Part shown: positions 1 through 5,231 of the stretch, in pieces
Position numbering within the stretch: position 1 is the stretch's first letter
Layout: each line of letters starts with the position of its first letter
Origin: Candidatus Thorarchaeota archaeon
Lineage (GTDB): Archaea > Asgardarchaeota > Thorarchaeia > Thorarchaeales > Thorarchaeaceae
Assembly: GCA_029856425.1 (NCBI GenBank)
Contig: JAHQWZ010000066.1
Location: forward strand, 1 to 8,578
Length of the DNA stretch: 8,578 bases
Direction: 5' to 3'
Notes under the pieces: model-generated
The model's input: only the letters and a program-made list of their open reading frames with translations
Databases searched by the model: none
Told to the model about the DNA's origin: nothing
Program-made: the position numbers and the translations under genes

Positions 1-279
1 GAGGTCGGTAGGAGTCAGACTACTCGAATAAGTGCAAGGAGATGGTACGGATCAACAACCATCGTAGTGCAGAATCAGGAAACAGGACAGACATATGATG
101 TTCGACTCTCAGCTGGAATAATGGATAAGTGTCGGTTCCTCCCTCGCGTTGGAATGCCTGTCATAATTCATGGATATGTTGAAGAAGCAGAATTCGGCTT
201 GTCCGACTTTGTCGTTTCGAGAGTTACCGACATTAAGAGAGAGGGAGCTGACGTCAAAAGAGTTCATAAATTCGACTAG
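1..279 (+). CDS. C-terminal part of an OB-fold-like protein (cut by left edge)
   Basis: Frame 1 is open from the first base to a TAG stop at 277-279, so this is the 3' end of a gene that begins outside the window (92 visible codons). A GTG at 67 could be read as a start, but the 22 codons before it are also open and read like protein, so a partial gene is more likely. The visible part contains a run of beta-strand-like segments with a central 'VGMPVIIHGYVEEAEF' and a closing 'FVVSRVTDIKREG', the pattern of strands and turns common in nucleic-acid-binding OB-folds. That fold assignment is inferred from pattern only; there are no catalytic motifs. The C-terminus is basic and ends in 'HKFD'. The next gene on this strand is 142 bases away with no obvious link. 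Confidence 0.6.
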   Translation, partial: EVGRSQTTRISARRWYGSTTIVVQNQETGQTYDVRLSAGIMDKCRFLPRVGMPVIIHGYVEEAEFGLSDFVVSRVTDIKREGADVKRVHKFD

Positions 280-421
280 CACTATCAAGCACTGATTCGA
301 TTTTTCGATAAGTAAAGACTCCGGAAACCTTATGTTGAGGCTCCAGAAGCAATCTAAATTACAGTGTTGTCATATCTGTGACATAGCTTTGAGATTCTCT
401 TGGTTGATCTGAGAGAATACA
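280..421. other. Intergenic gap with a weak 7-bp inverted repeat
   Basis: No frame of this gap is open throughout. ATTCTCT (394-400) and AGAGAAT (412-418) are inverted complements with an 11-base spacer, ending three bases before ATG 422. The repeat could hide the weak GAGAG ribosome-binding site, but arms this short arise easily by chance. Confidence 0.25.
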
Positions 422-775
422 ATGGATGAATCATTCAACATTGACGTATTCCTGGATGGAACTCATCTCTTTCATTATCAGACACTGGACCCAGCGGTTG
501 ATAGTGAATGGGTTGATTTCTGGATGAGTGGCGATGGTGATGGTGCTGATAATGTGGTAGTTAGCAATACAATAGACGTTTTTTGTACTAATGAAACATG
601 CACCTTAGGACATGCCGGGACCGAACCCACAAATCCCACGACAACAACAACTACTACTACGACGACCACTCCAACGACTCCTACCCCGGTTTCAGTTCCA
701 ATTGAGATGGTTGCTCTAATAGGAGGTGTTGCAGTTGTTCTTGTTGTGCTTGTGATATTCATGAAGCGCAGATGA
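422..775 (+). CDS. Short surface-protein C-terminus: beta-sandwich end, Thr-rich stalk, membrane anchor (possibly truncated gene)
   Basis: This encodes 117 residues. Residues 1-58 look like the last strands of a concanavalin/LamG-type beta-sandwich ('NIDVFLDGT', 'WVDFWMSGDGDGADNVVVS'). Residues 70-89 are a Thr/Pro stalk with eleven consecutive Thr, a likely O-glycosylated spacer. Residues 95-114 are a hydrophobic helix followed by KRR, so the C-terminus should face the cytoplasm. Cys55 and Cys60 could form a disulphide outside the cell. There is no signal peptide although the domain order requires export, and an in-frame TGA at 410-412 lies just upstream. No other frame of 280-421 supplies the missing N-terminus. 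Either this is the 3' remnant of a longer surface protein, or a small protein starting at this ATG (weak GAGAG at 411-415). I favour the remnant. Confidence 0.5.
   Translation: MDESFNIDVFLDGTHLFHYQTLDPAVDSEWVDFWMSGDGDGADNVVVSNTIDVFCTNETCTLGHAGTEPTNPTTTTTTTTTTTPTTPTPVSVPIEMVALIGGVAVVLVVLVIFMKRR
638..670 (+). repeat. Imperfect ACN trinucleotide run coding for poly-Thr
   Basis: Eleven consecutive ACN codons (ACG, ACA x3, ACT x3, ACG x2, ACC, ACT) encode the Thr stalk of the surface protein. The third base varies, so the run is kept by selection for Thr, or is an old slippage product, rather than a fresh microsatellite. Confidence 0.8.
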
Positions 776-842
776 AAATGTCTGAACAGCTGTTTCTGAA
801 AAGATCAATCCGGAAGAGAAGACCAGTCCGCTCCACCTAGTT

Positions 843-1169
843 CTATTCCGGAAGCTCCTCTATTACATCTTTCATAATAGCCCTGTACCTATTGAATGCC
901 TTTCGACCCGCATCTGTGAGACACAATGTTGTCCGAGGTTTCTTATCAACGAACTCCTTTTCCACCAAGACATAGCCTTCTTTCTCAAGCCTTGTCAGAT
1001 GTGATGAGAGGTTTCCCCAAGTGAAGCCAAGCTGTTTCATGAGAAATGTGTAGTCAGCGGACTCTACGACATATAGCTGGGCCATTATCTTCAATCTGGA
1101 GGGTTCGTGAATGACTCTGTCGATCTCTAGATCTGCATCGGGTTCATTCTTCTTGCTCAACGCCCACAT
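843..1169 (-). CDS. Winged-helix DNA-binding transcriptional regulator
   Basis: This 108-residue protein has the layout of single-domain archaeal winged-helix regulators (the ArsR/MarR-like 'winged helix DNA-binding' family). Helix 1 contains 'VIHEPSRLKIMAQL' (residues 19-32). The helix-turn-helix spans about 38-63 with recognition helix 'TWGNLSSHLTRLEKEGYV'. The wing is 'VEKEFVDKKPRTTLCLTDAG' (69-88), with a short C-terminal helix that probably helps dimerise. No effector-binding domain or metal-binding Cys/His set is visible. Its ATG lies inside the last codons of the upstream membrane-protein gene (26-base overlap). A GGAG lies 7 bases before it on the minus strand (1177-1180), so the two are almost certainly one transcript. 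It probably binds the palindrome in front of the operon and represses it; the ligand or signal is unknown. Confidence 0.88.
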   Translation of the reverse strand: MWALSKKNEPDADLEIDRVIHEPSRLKIMAQLYVVESADYTFLMKQLGFTWGNLSSHLTRLEKEGYVLVEKEFVDKKPRTTLCLTDAGRKAFNRYRAIMKDVIEELPE

Positions 1170-1791
1170 CCTCCAGCTCCAAAATCGGATACTTGCGGGT
1201 GAAACGAAGCATGCTTGTAACGCCCGCCAATGTAAGTATCCCTCCTGAGAATAGCATAAACAGGGTCATCCTATCAGCAGGGTGGGGAAACGGAATCAGG
1301 AAGAGCAACACACCGAGAATAAGAGTCGAAATGCCAAAGGCATAATATCTTTTCAGACCGGATCTTTCAACAAGATATGCAGAAGGCCACAGGAAGACGA
1401 CGCCTAGTAATAGAGGGGCCCATGTTGCAATGAGAATGACCACCGCATAATCAGCTCTGGTTGAGATGACTGCCGCAGATATTGCTATTATGGCAATAAT
1501 CGCGAAGGCAATCCAACCAGGAGTGGATGGAATCTCACTCTCTTCCTTAAGCTTCACTCGTCCAATTCGAGGATAGGTATACTTCTCTTTGATTCGTTCA
1601 GTAACTGCAACCTGGAAGATTATGATAAGAGCTATGTAGGCAGCAAAGCTACTCGACACCAGGAGCATGCCTATTGCCATTATCATTAGGCCCATCCAGA
1701 ACTCGGTAAGCCCGTCTTGATTCGCAGTCCTGAATGTTGCTTGTTCCAGTTTCACGAGGTCAATTTCTTCGTTCATGTTCATCAACTTCAT
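1144..1791 (-). CDS. Multi-pass membrane protein paired with a winged-helix regulator
   Basis: This 215-residue integral membrane protein has about six hydrophobic segments near residues 30-46, 47-63, 92-109, 116-137, 149-167 and 175-194. A cytoplasmic charged loop after the second segment carries 'YTYPRIGRVKL' (71-81), a motif seen in uncharacterised prokaryotic membrane proteins encoded next to winged-helix regulators. The C-terminal tail is acidic. No transporter or enzyme motif is visible. It is the first gene of a two-gene minus-strand operon and overlaps the regulator gene by 26 bases. Three in-frame ATGs lie close together (1791, 1782, 1776). The first sits directly after the palindrome with almost no leader, as expected for a leaderless or very short-leader archaeal message. 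A function in sensing or stress at the membrane is a guess from the pairing only. Confidence 0.85.
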   Translation of the reverse strand: MKLMNMNEEIDLVKLEQATFRTANQDGLTEFWMGLMIMAIGMLLVSSSFAAYIALIIIFQVAVTERIKEKYTYPRIGRVKLKEESEIPSTPGWIAFAIIAIIAISAAVISTRADYAVVILIATWAPLLLGVVFLWPSAYLVERSGLKRYYAFGISTLILGVLLFLIPFPHPADRMTLFMLFSGGILTLAGVTSMLRFTRKYPILELEDVGVEQEE

Positions 1792-1818
1792 AAAGTTCTT
1801 TGCATTGCAAAGAACTTT
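1792..1818. promoter_or_regulatory. Perfect 13-bp inverted repeat, candidate operator of the regulator operon
   Basis: The arms AAAGTTCTTTGCA (1792-1804) and TGCAAAGAACTTT (1806-1818) are perfect inverted complements around one central base. The same DNA can be read as two 16-bp pseudo-palindromes in tandem. TGCAAAGAACTTTGCA (1806-1821) is symmetric except for its central two bases. The second, at 1789-1804, matches its reverse complement except for three bases at the outer end, which overlap the start codon. The centres are 17 bases apart. The site lies between the TATA-like box and the ATG at 1791 and covers the expected transcription start. A bound winged-helix dimer, or two of them, would therefore block transcription. 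Binding by the gene product of 843-1169 is inferred from position. Confidence 0.8.
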
Positions 1819-1830
1819 GCATAAATATTA
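1819..1830 (-). promoter_or_regulatory. TATA-like box for the membrane protein/regulator operon
   Basis: Read on the minus strand this is TAATATTTATGC, close to an archaeal box A. An A-rich stretch just upstream (AACCAAAGG, minus strand) could serve as a BRE. The box centre is about 34 bases before the ATG at 1791. Transcription should begin inside the palindrome and leave a leader of only a few bases. Confidence 0.6.
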
Positions 1831-1860
1831 ACCTTTGGTTCAACGCCAAGCATTGTTCAG

Positions 1861-2070
1861 CTAGATAAAGTTCCACCAATAAAGCCGAGCAAGCATACTC
1901 CTAATCTCTCGATCAGGAAACTCATCAAGGAGTCCTTCCATGAATTCTCTAGTGGAAATCCGAGCTCGATCAATACACTCTTGAAGAACCTCCTCGGCAT
2001 CTTCCAGATCGCCGCCTCTCAGCAAGGTTCTTACTTTCTCAAATTATGCCACAAGTTCTGGATCAGACAT
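1861..2070 (-). pseudogene. Small minus-strand reading frame with an internal TAA, unknown protein
   Basis: Read on the minus strand from ATG 2068-2070, this frame gives MSDPELVA, a TAA at 2044-2046, and then 60 uninterrupted codons to TAG at 1861-1863. The part after the TAA reads as ordinary amphipathic helical protein: 'FEKVRTLLRGGDLEDAEEVL', then 'QECIDRARISTREFMEGLLD', ending 'LARLYWWNFI'. Its codon use resembles that of the real genes. TAA is one substitution from CAA, GAA or AAA. A shorter intact gene could begin at an internal TTG (about 2028), but no good start signal is seen. The ATG overlaps the TGA of the remnant upstream (ATGTCTGA), as in a translationally coupled pair or a frameshifted single gene. 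I do not recognise the family. The alternative is chance open frame, which I think less likely. Confidence 0.45.
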
Positions 2071-2221
2071 TGTTGAAAATCCACTCTTGCATGCTTTTAC
2101 TGATTTCGCCAATCCCAATCTTCTGAATTTGCACCCTGCCTTGGTAGGCTTGTGAAGATCTTAGGTCTTCCAGGGCAGAATTTATGTCTGAGGAATTCTG
2201 TGATGAAGGTATGACTGATTT
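2063..2221 (-). pseudogene. Start-less minus-strand coding remnant overlapping the methyltransferase start
   Basis: On the minus strand a frame is open from the TAG at 2222-2224 down to TGA 2063-2065 (52 codons). Its inner part reads like real protein: 'DINSALEDLRSSQAYQGRVQ', then 'IQKIGIGEISKSMQEWIFNN'. There is no ATG before this stretch; the only candidate start is GTG at 2134, which leaves 23 residues. The segment 'DLRSSxAYxGR' faintly recalls N-terminal segments of some archaeal DEAD/DEAH-type helicases; this is a memory-level resemblance, not a firm call. The frame ends exactly where the next remnant begins. With one frameshift and the TAA repaired, the two would form a single protein of about 110 residues. 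Its 5' end runs under the start of the methyltransferase, which suggests the plus-strand gene or a rearrangement cut off the original beginning. Confidence 0.35.
2178..2186 (+). promoter_or_regulatory. TATA-like box for the methyltransferase gene
   Basis: GAATTTATG at 2178-2186 resembles the box in front of the minus-strand operon (AATATTTATG). Its centre is about 29 bases before the ATG at 2211, fitting a leaderless or near-leaderless start there. If the ATG at 2184 were used, this element would lie at the start codon and could not serve. Confidence 0.35.
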
Positions 2222-2921
2222 CTATTCTAGATTAGCCCCATACTATGATCATCTGTATTCCTTCAAGGACTATGCCAAAGAAGCTGACATGCTACACTCG
2301 GTCATTCAGAAAAACAAGACATCATCAGGAAACAAACTCCTTGATGTCGGATGCGGAACAGGGTGTCATATTGAGCAGCTCATGACTATGTATGATGCCA
2401 CAGGTTTGGATATCAGCGCTGCAATGTTGGCAGTTGCCAGTGAAAAATGCAAAGGCGTCAGGTTCATCCAAGGTGATATGATCAGCATGAATCTGGAAGA
2501 GCAGTATGACGTTATAATCAGCATGTTTGGAAGCATTGGTTATCTCACATCTGAGGACCAGCTCAGGAAGGCGATGCACGCATTTGCAAGGCACACCAAA
2601 TCAGGAGGTGTAATATTGATTGAACCTTTTGTCACAAGAGAAACACTGCGTACAGGCTCTATGGGCATCAACTGCGTTGACCTCCCTGAGATTAAGATTG
2701 CACGAGTTGGCACCTCCAAGCTAGAAGGCAACATTCTCTATCTCAACTTCAATTTTCTCATAGCTACAAGAGATGGAGTAGAGCATTTCGTTGACCCAAG
2801 TCCAATGGGGATATTTTCGAAGGAAGTGCTGATTGACTCTATGAAAGAAAGCGGCCTCTCTGTTGAATTCCTAGATATTGACGATCCATTCCGTGGACTT
2901 CTTGTTGGTGTTAAGCCCTAA
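2211..2921 (+). CDS. Class I SAM-dependent methyltransferase, amino-sugar N-methyltransferase-like
   Basis: This is a 236-residue enzyme from ATG 2211, or 245 residues if the in-frame ATG at 2184 is used. The SAM-binding motif I is 'LLDVGCGTGCH', followed by the acidic end of strand 2 in 'TGLDISAAML', 'FIQGDM' (Asp near the adenine) and 'YDVIISMFGSIGYL' (motif IV). The pattern 'FGSIGYL', 'FARHTKSGGVILIEPF', 'EHFVDP' and a C-terminal 'FRGLLVGV' matches my memory of the DesVI/TylM1 family, which N,N-dimethylates dTDP-amino sugars. Members of that family are about 235-255 residues long. The match starts at 'MTDFYSRLAPYYDHLY', which favours the 2211 start, as does the TATA-like box at 2178. No sugar-nucleotide biosynthesis genes are nearby, so the natural substrate is open. 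The protein has no membrane segment and should be cytoplasmic. Confidence 0.85.
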   Translation: MTDFYSRLAPYYDHLYSFKDYAKEADMLHSVIQKNKTSSGNKLLDVGCGTGCHIEQLMTMYDATGLDISAAMLAVASEKCKGVRFIQGDMISMNLEEQYDVIISMFGSIGYLTSEDQLRKAMHAFARHTKSGGVILIEPFVTRETLRTGSMGINCVDLPEIKIARVGTSKLEGNILYLNFNFLIATRDGVEHFVDPSPMGIFSKEVLIDSMKESGLSVEFLDIDDPFRGLLVGVKP

Positions 2922-3035
2922 AGCATATTCTTCTCGCTTTTCTCGCTCTTCAGTCTGTATCACACAGGAAACACAACTTCTCAAGTTCACTATTTTCTCA
3001 CTAATTTCACAGAGTTGCTACAGATCGAATGAAAT

Positions 3036-3041
3036 AGGAGG
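3036..3041 (+). promoter_or_regulatory. Shine-Dalgarno site fixing the zinc-ribbon start
   Basis: AGGAGG lies 7 bases before ATG 3049 and is the strongest ribosome-binding site in the window. It decides against a longer in-frame reading that would begin at 2878 inside the methyltransferase gene. Confidence 0.75.
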
Positions 3042-3048
3042 CAATTCG

Positions 3049-3534
3049 ATGGTCTTGAGATGCAGCAGATGTGGCTCAACTGATAATGTTCAGCTCGTTT
3101 ACGACTCCTTCTCCGAGGGAGGAAATCATAGATGTCGTAGTTGTATAAACCAGAGCTTCACACATGGGACGCATGTAGTCAAGTTCACTGACACGTCACA
3201 CCCTCTTCGTCCAGCCTACTACATGAACTTGAAGTCTGAGGAGGATTTAGACTTGGTTATGACACTGGGGAAGCGGGCTCAAATGTTCAAGGCTAAGGGT
3301 TTCAAGGCCAGCTTCTTCATGGCACATGAAAAAGGAAGACGCATAGGACTAGTTTCAATGTCCTTGGGACAGATGGATAGTATCATCCAGCTTCGCGGAC
3401 ATGTCGATAAATTGAGGATGTGGATGGAAACATCCAGCGTAATTGAAAAAGAAAGGTTTCGCAATGAGCCATCAGATGATGACGACATGCCAGCTCTATT
3501 CTCTCCAATCAATCCTCCAAAACCAGCAATGTAG
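3049..3534 (+). CDS. Small N-terminal zinc-ribbon protein, function unknown
   Basis: This is a 161-residue soluble protein. Cys5-x2-Cys8 and Cys29-x2-Cys32 form a treble-clef or zinc-ribbon-like knuckle pair in the first 35 residues. A mixed helix/strand domain follows (about 50-140) with a long helix 'LDLVMTLGKRAQMFKAKGFK'. The C-terminus is an acidic patch (SDDDD) and a Pro-rich end (FSPINPPKPAM). I do not recognise the main domain. Zinc knuckles of this kind bind nucleic acid or mediate protein contacts, but nothing here decides which. The open frame extends upstream, yet the AGGAGG at 3036-3041 fixes the start. The gap to the methyltransferase is 127 bases, so co-transcription is possible but not indicated. 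Confidence 0.78.
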   Translation: MVLRCSRCGSTDNVQLVYDSFSEGGNHRCRSCINQSFTHGTHVVKFTDTSHPLRPAYYMNLKSEEDLDLVMTLGKRAQMFKAKGFKASFFMAHEKGRRIGLVSMSLGQMDSIIQLRGHVDKLRMWMETSSVIEKERFRNEPSDDDDMPALFSPINPPKPAM

Positions 3535-3576
3535 AGACCGCCAATGTCAAATGAGTAGAATTGGTATAGTCATCAG

Positions 3577-3587
3577 TAATACATATT
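3577..3587 (+). promoter_or_regulatory. Possible TATA-like box for the gene at 3616
   Basis: TAATACATATT is centred about 34 bases before ATG 3616, a spacing that would give a leader of roughly 8 bases. An AGGGA at 3600-3604 could alternatively serve as a ribosome-binding site. This is weak, sequence-only evidence. Confidence 0.3.
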
Positions 3588-3615
3588 CTTAGCAGCTTCA
3601 AGGGATTGTGCTGCA

Positions 3616-4404
3616 ATGATTGAAAACGAGCGCTCACGAAAACACCAAGATAGAATCAATGCTATGGAGAATGATAGTCCACTGAGAGATCTCCCATATG
3701 GAGACAGTGTTGTTTTTCAAGACGGTGACCGACATTTTCTTGCCGTTGGATTAGGAGATCGTGTGGCTGTACGAGAGCTCTGCGAGTACCCAATTAGCTG
3801 GGACACGAAGAACATGCTGGCAATGGCTGTTGCTGCAGTCGAAAGATTAGAGGATACGCCTGAGTCTCTCTGGAAGCACCGAGCACAGATTAATTGTCTA
3901 CTAGACCTACGAGTATATTTGCCAATGTATCGCGGGCTCGACTCCAGTATTGTTCCAATACTTCGCGCGGGTTTAGCTCGATCAGAATATGCCAGTCTAA
4001 GGACCTACATTCGAGTTGAACTCATCAAGCAATTGAAAGAACAGGTGGTGCGGGGAGGACCCACCCATTTCTTTGATATCAATGAAATGCTGAGGATACC
4101 GGAACTTGCAGTGCATGTGCCCAAAATCCTGGAGTTGCGGAAGAGAGAGATTCAAGGAGTGACGCTGGTTGACAGGAATGGTGTAATAGACCTGAGTCCA
4201 ATCATTATGACAGCATGGGGATATGAGCTGGCGCAAGCCTTAGGTCTCGGACTTGAAACCAACTCGGAGGGTTGTGACGCGATACAGAGAAAGCTGCTTG
4301 AGCTTGACCTAAGTATTAATTTCTCAAAAAACGATGTGCATAATCCCACTCCAGTAAATATGGGTATAGGACTCAGTCTATACATCCAATCCCTTTTCAA
4401 GTAG
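3616..4404 (+). CDS. Hypothetical soluble protein, not recognised
   Basis: This is a 262-residue protein with no signal peptide, membrane helix, Cys cluster or nucleotide-binding motif. The first 16 residues are polar and basic (IENERSRKHQDRINA); a second Met at residue 17 begins a more protein-like stretch, so the true start may be 3664. Residues 25-55 look like beta hairpins ('GDSVVFQDGDRHFLAVGLGD'). Residues 70-165 are largely helical, with 'INCLLDLRVYLPMYRGLDSS' and 'ILRAGLARSEYASLRTYIRV' suggesting stacked helices of HEAT or TPR character, without a clear repeat. The C-terminal third has another strand pair ('GVTLVDRNGVIDLSPIIMT') and helices. I cannot assign a family or reaction. Gaps to the neighbours are 81 bases upstream and 93 downstream. 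Confidence 0.72.
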   Translation: MIENERSRKHQDRINAMENDSPLRDLPYGDSVVFQDGDRHFLAVGLGDRVAVRELCEYPISWDTKNMLAMAVAAVERLEDTPESLWKHRAQINCLLDLRVYLPMYRGLDSSIVPILRAGLARSEYASLRTYIRVELIKQLKEQVVRGGPTHFFDINEMLRIPELAVHVPKILELRKREIQGVTLVDRNGVIDLSPIIMTAWGYELAQALGLGLETNSEGCDAIQRKLLELDLSINFSKNDVHNPTPVNMGIGLSLYIQSLFK

Positions 4405-4497
4405 GAGATTTCTCGTATCTTTAGTTGTGTACTTACAGAAACTCTAATTGGTGCTTTCTGGCTCGAATTTCAAGGGCTTTAGTTGGGTGTCGAAGTG

Positions 4498-5106
4498 ATG
4501 TCTGAGGTCGAGCTACTGTTCACAACAACTGCAGGTTGGCGACAATATCTTCCTCTAAAGCGGGAGGAGAACATGCTCGATGTTATTGCATCAGATCATG
4601 ACATCAGGAAAATTGACCTTGACCCCCTGAGATCATGTCATGATGTAAGAAGCGTGGACCTGAGCAGCAATAATATTGAGAATCTTGATCTTAGTCCGCT
4701 TGAGTTTTCCAGGAATCTGGAGTCGATAGTCCTTTACGGGAATCAGCTAGGATCATTAAATCTCAGTCCGCTAGGCGGGGCTACTATGTTGAGAGATCTT
4801 TGGCTCTTTGAGAACAACTTGGAAACGATTGACCTTGGGCCGCTTCGCTCATGTTCGAGTCTCAGTTGGCTGTCTGTTGCACATAATGAATTGGCGTTTC
4901 TCGATCTTAGTCACCTGCAGGAATGTTCCAACTTAAGATTCTTGGCCCTCGAGTTCAACGCGTTTTCCGAACTCGATGTAACACCCCTTCTAAGTTGCCC
5001 TATGCTCACGGAGTTCAGTGTAAATCCTAGTGTCATCCTCTACGTTAGTTCAATCCCTCCGGACCTTGGTGAGAACCACGCACTTGCCCAGCTAATTAAA
5101 AGTTAG
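4498..5106 (+). CDS. Leucine-rich-repeat protein with 24-residue repeats
   Basis: This is a 202-residue protein. After an N-terminal cap (residues 1-38), five consecutive repeats of exactly 24 residues run from 39 to 158 with consensus LDLSPLxxCxxLxxLxLxxNxLxx. A sixth partial copy begins at 159 ('LDVTPLLSCPMLTEFSV'), and a C-terminal cap follows. The solenoid should form a curved beta-sheet surface for binding another protein. Cys at position 9 of three full repeats and the partial copy is buried-ladder-like. There is no signal peptide, so it acts in the cytoplasm. LRR proteins are uncommon in most archaea but frequent in Asgard lineages, from general knowledge. The start at ATG 4498 is preferred over an in-frame TTG at 4483; GGTG at 4486-4489 is a weak ribosome-binding site. 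The partner is unknown. Confidence 0.85.
   Translation: MSEVELLFTTTAGWRQYLPLKREENMLDVIASDHDIRKIDLDPLRSCHDVRSVDLSSNNIENLDLSPLEFSRNLESIVLYGNQLGSLNLSPLGGATMLRDLWLFENNLETIDLGPLRSCSSLSWLSVAHNELAFLDLSHLQECSNLRFLALEFNAFSELDVTPLLSCPMLTEFSVNPSVILYVSSIPPDLGENHALAQLIKS
4612..4971 (+). repeat. Five tandem 72-bp LRR-coding units
   Basis: Five in-frame 72-base units (24 codons each) encode the LRR copies, in phase and without insertions. The units have diverged at DNA level, with different codons for the shared 'DLSPL' core, so this is an old and selected array, not a recent duplication. Confidence 0.8.
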
Positions 5107-5216
5107 ATTCCAGCAGCTTTGCAGAAGCTCTCTGCTTATCTAGAGAGGTGTGAGAAACTTGCGCTTCATTCTGCACGTAGCGTTAGATTTCTGTAGTAGA
5201 AGGACACCCTAACAAC

Positions 5217-5228
5217 TATAATTAATTA
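5217..5228 (+). promoter_or_regulatory. AT-rich box before the coiled-coil gene
   Basis: TATAATTAATTA begins only 15 bases before ATG 5232. Archaeal transcription usually starts about 25 bases after the box centre. If this box is used, the message would begin near 5245-5250, and translation would start at GTG 5256 or GTG 5265 instead of the ATG. Confidence 0.35.
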
Positions 5229-5231
5229 CAC

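Noticed and set aside
478..762. Minus-strand 94-codon frame with a poly-Val run
   Set aside because: It is the shadow of the ACN Thr-codon run and the membrane helix of the plus-strand gene, and has no start signal.
2878..3048. In-frame upstream extension of the zinc-ribbon gene overlapping the methyltransferase 3' end
   Set aside because: AGGAGG sits 7 bases before ATG 3049 and the Cys motif begins right after it; the extension reads as low-quality Ser/Phe-rich sequence.
4483..4497. TTG at 4483 as start of the LRR gene
   Set aside because: An ATG lies five codons later with a GGTG at suitable spacing, and the extra residues add nothing to the cap.
5115..5129. AGCTT-TGCAG-AAGCT mini-hairpin after the LRR stop codon
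   Set aside because: A 5-bp stem without a following T-run is too weak to call a terminator.
5107..5231. Possible small gene or RNA between the LRR and coiled-coil genes
   Set aside because: No convincing frame and no stable long fold was visible; only the AT-rich box at 5217-5228 stands out.
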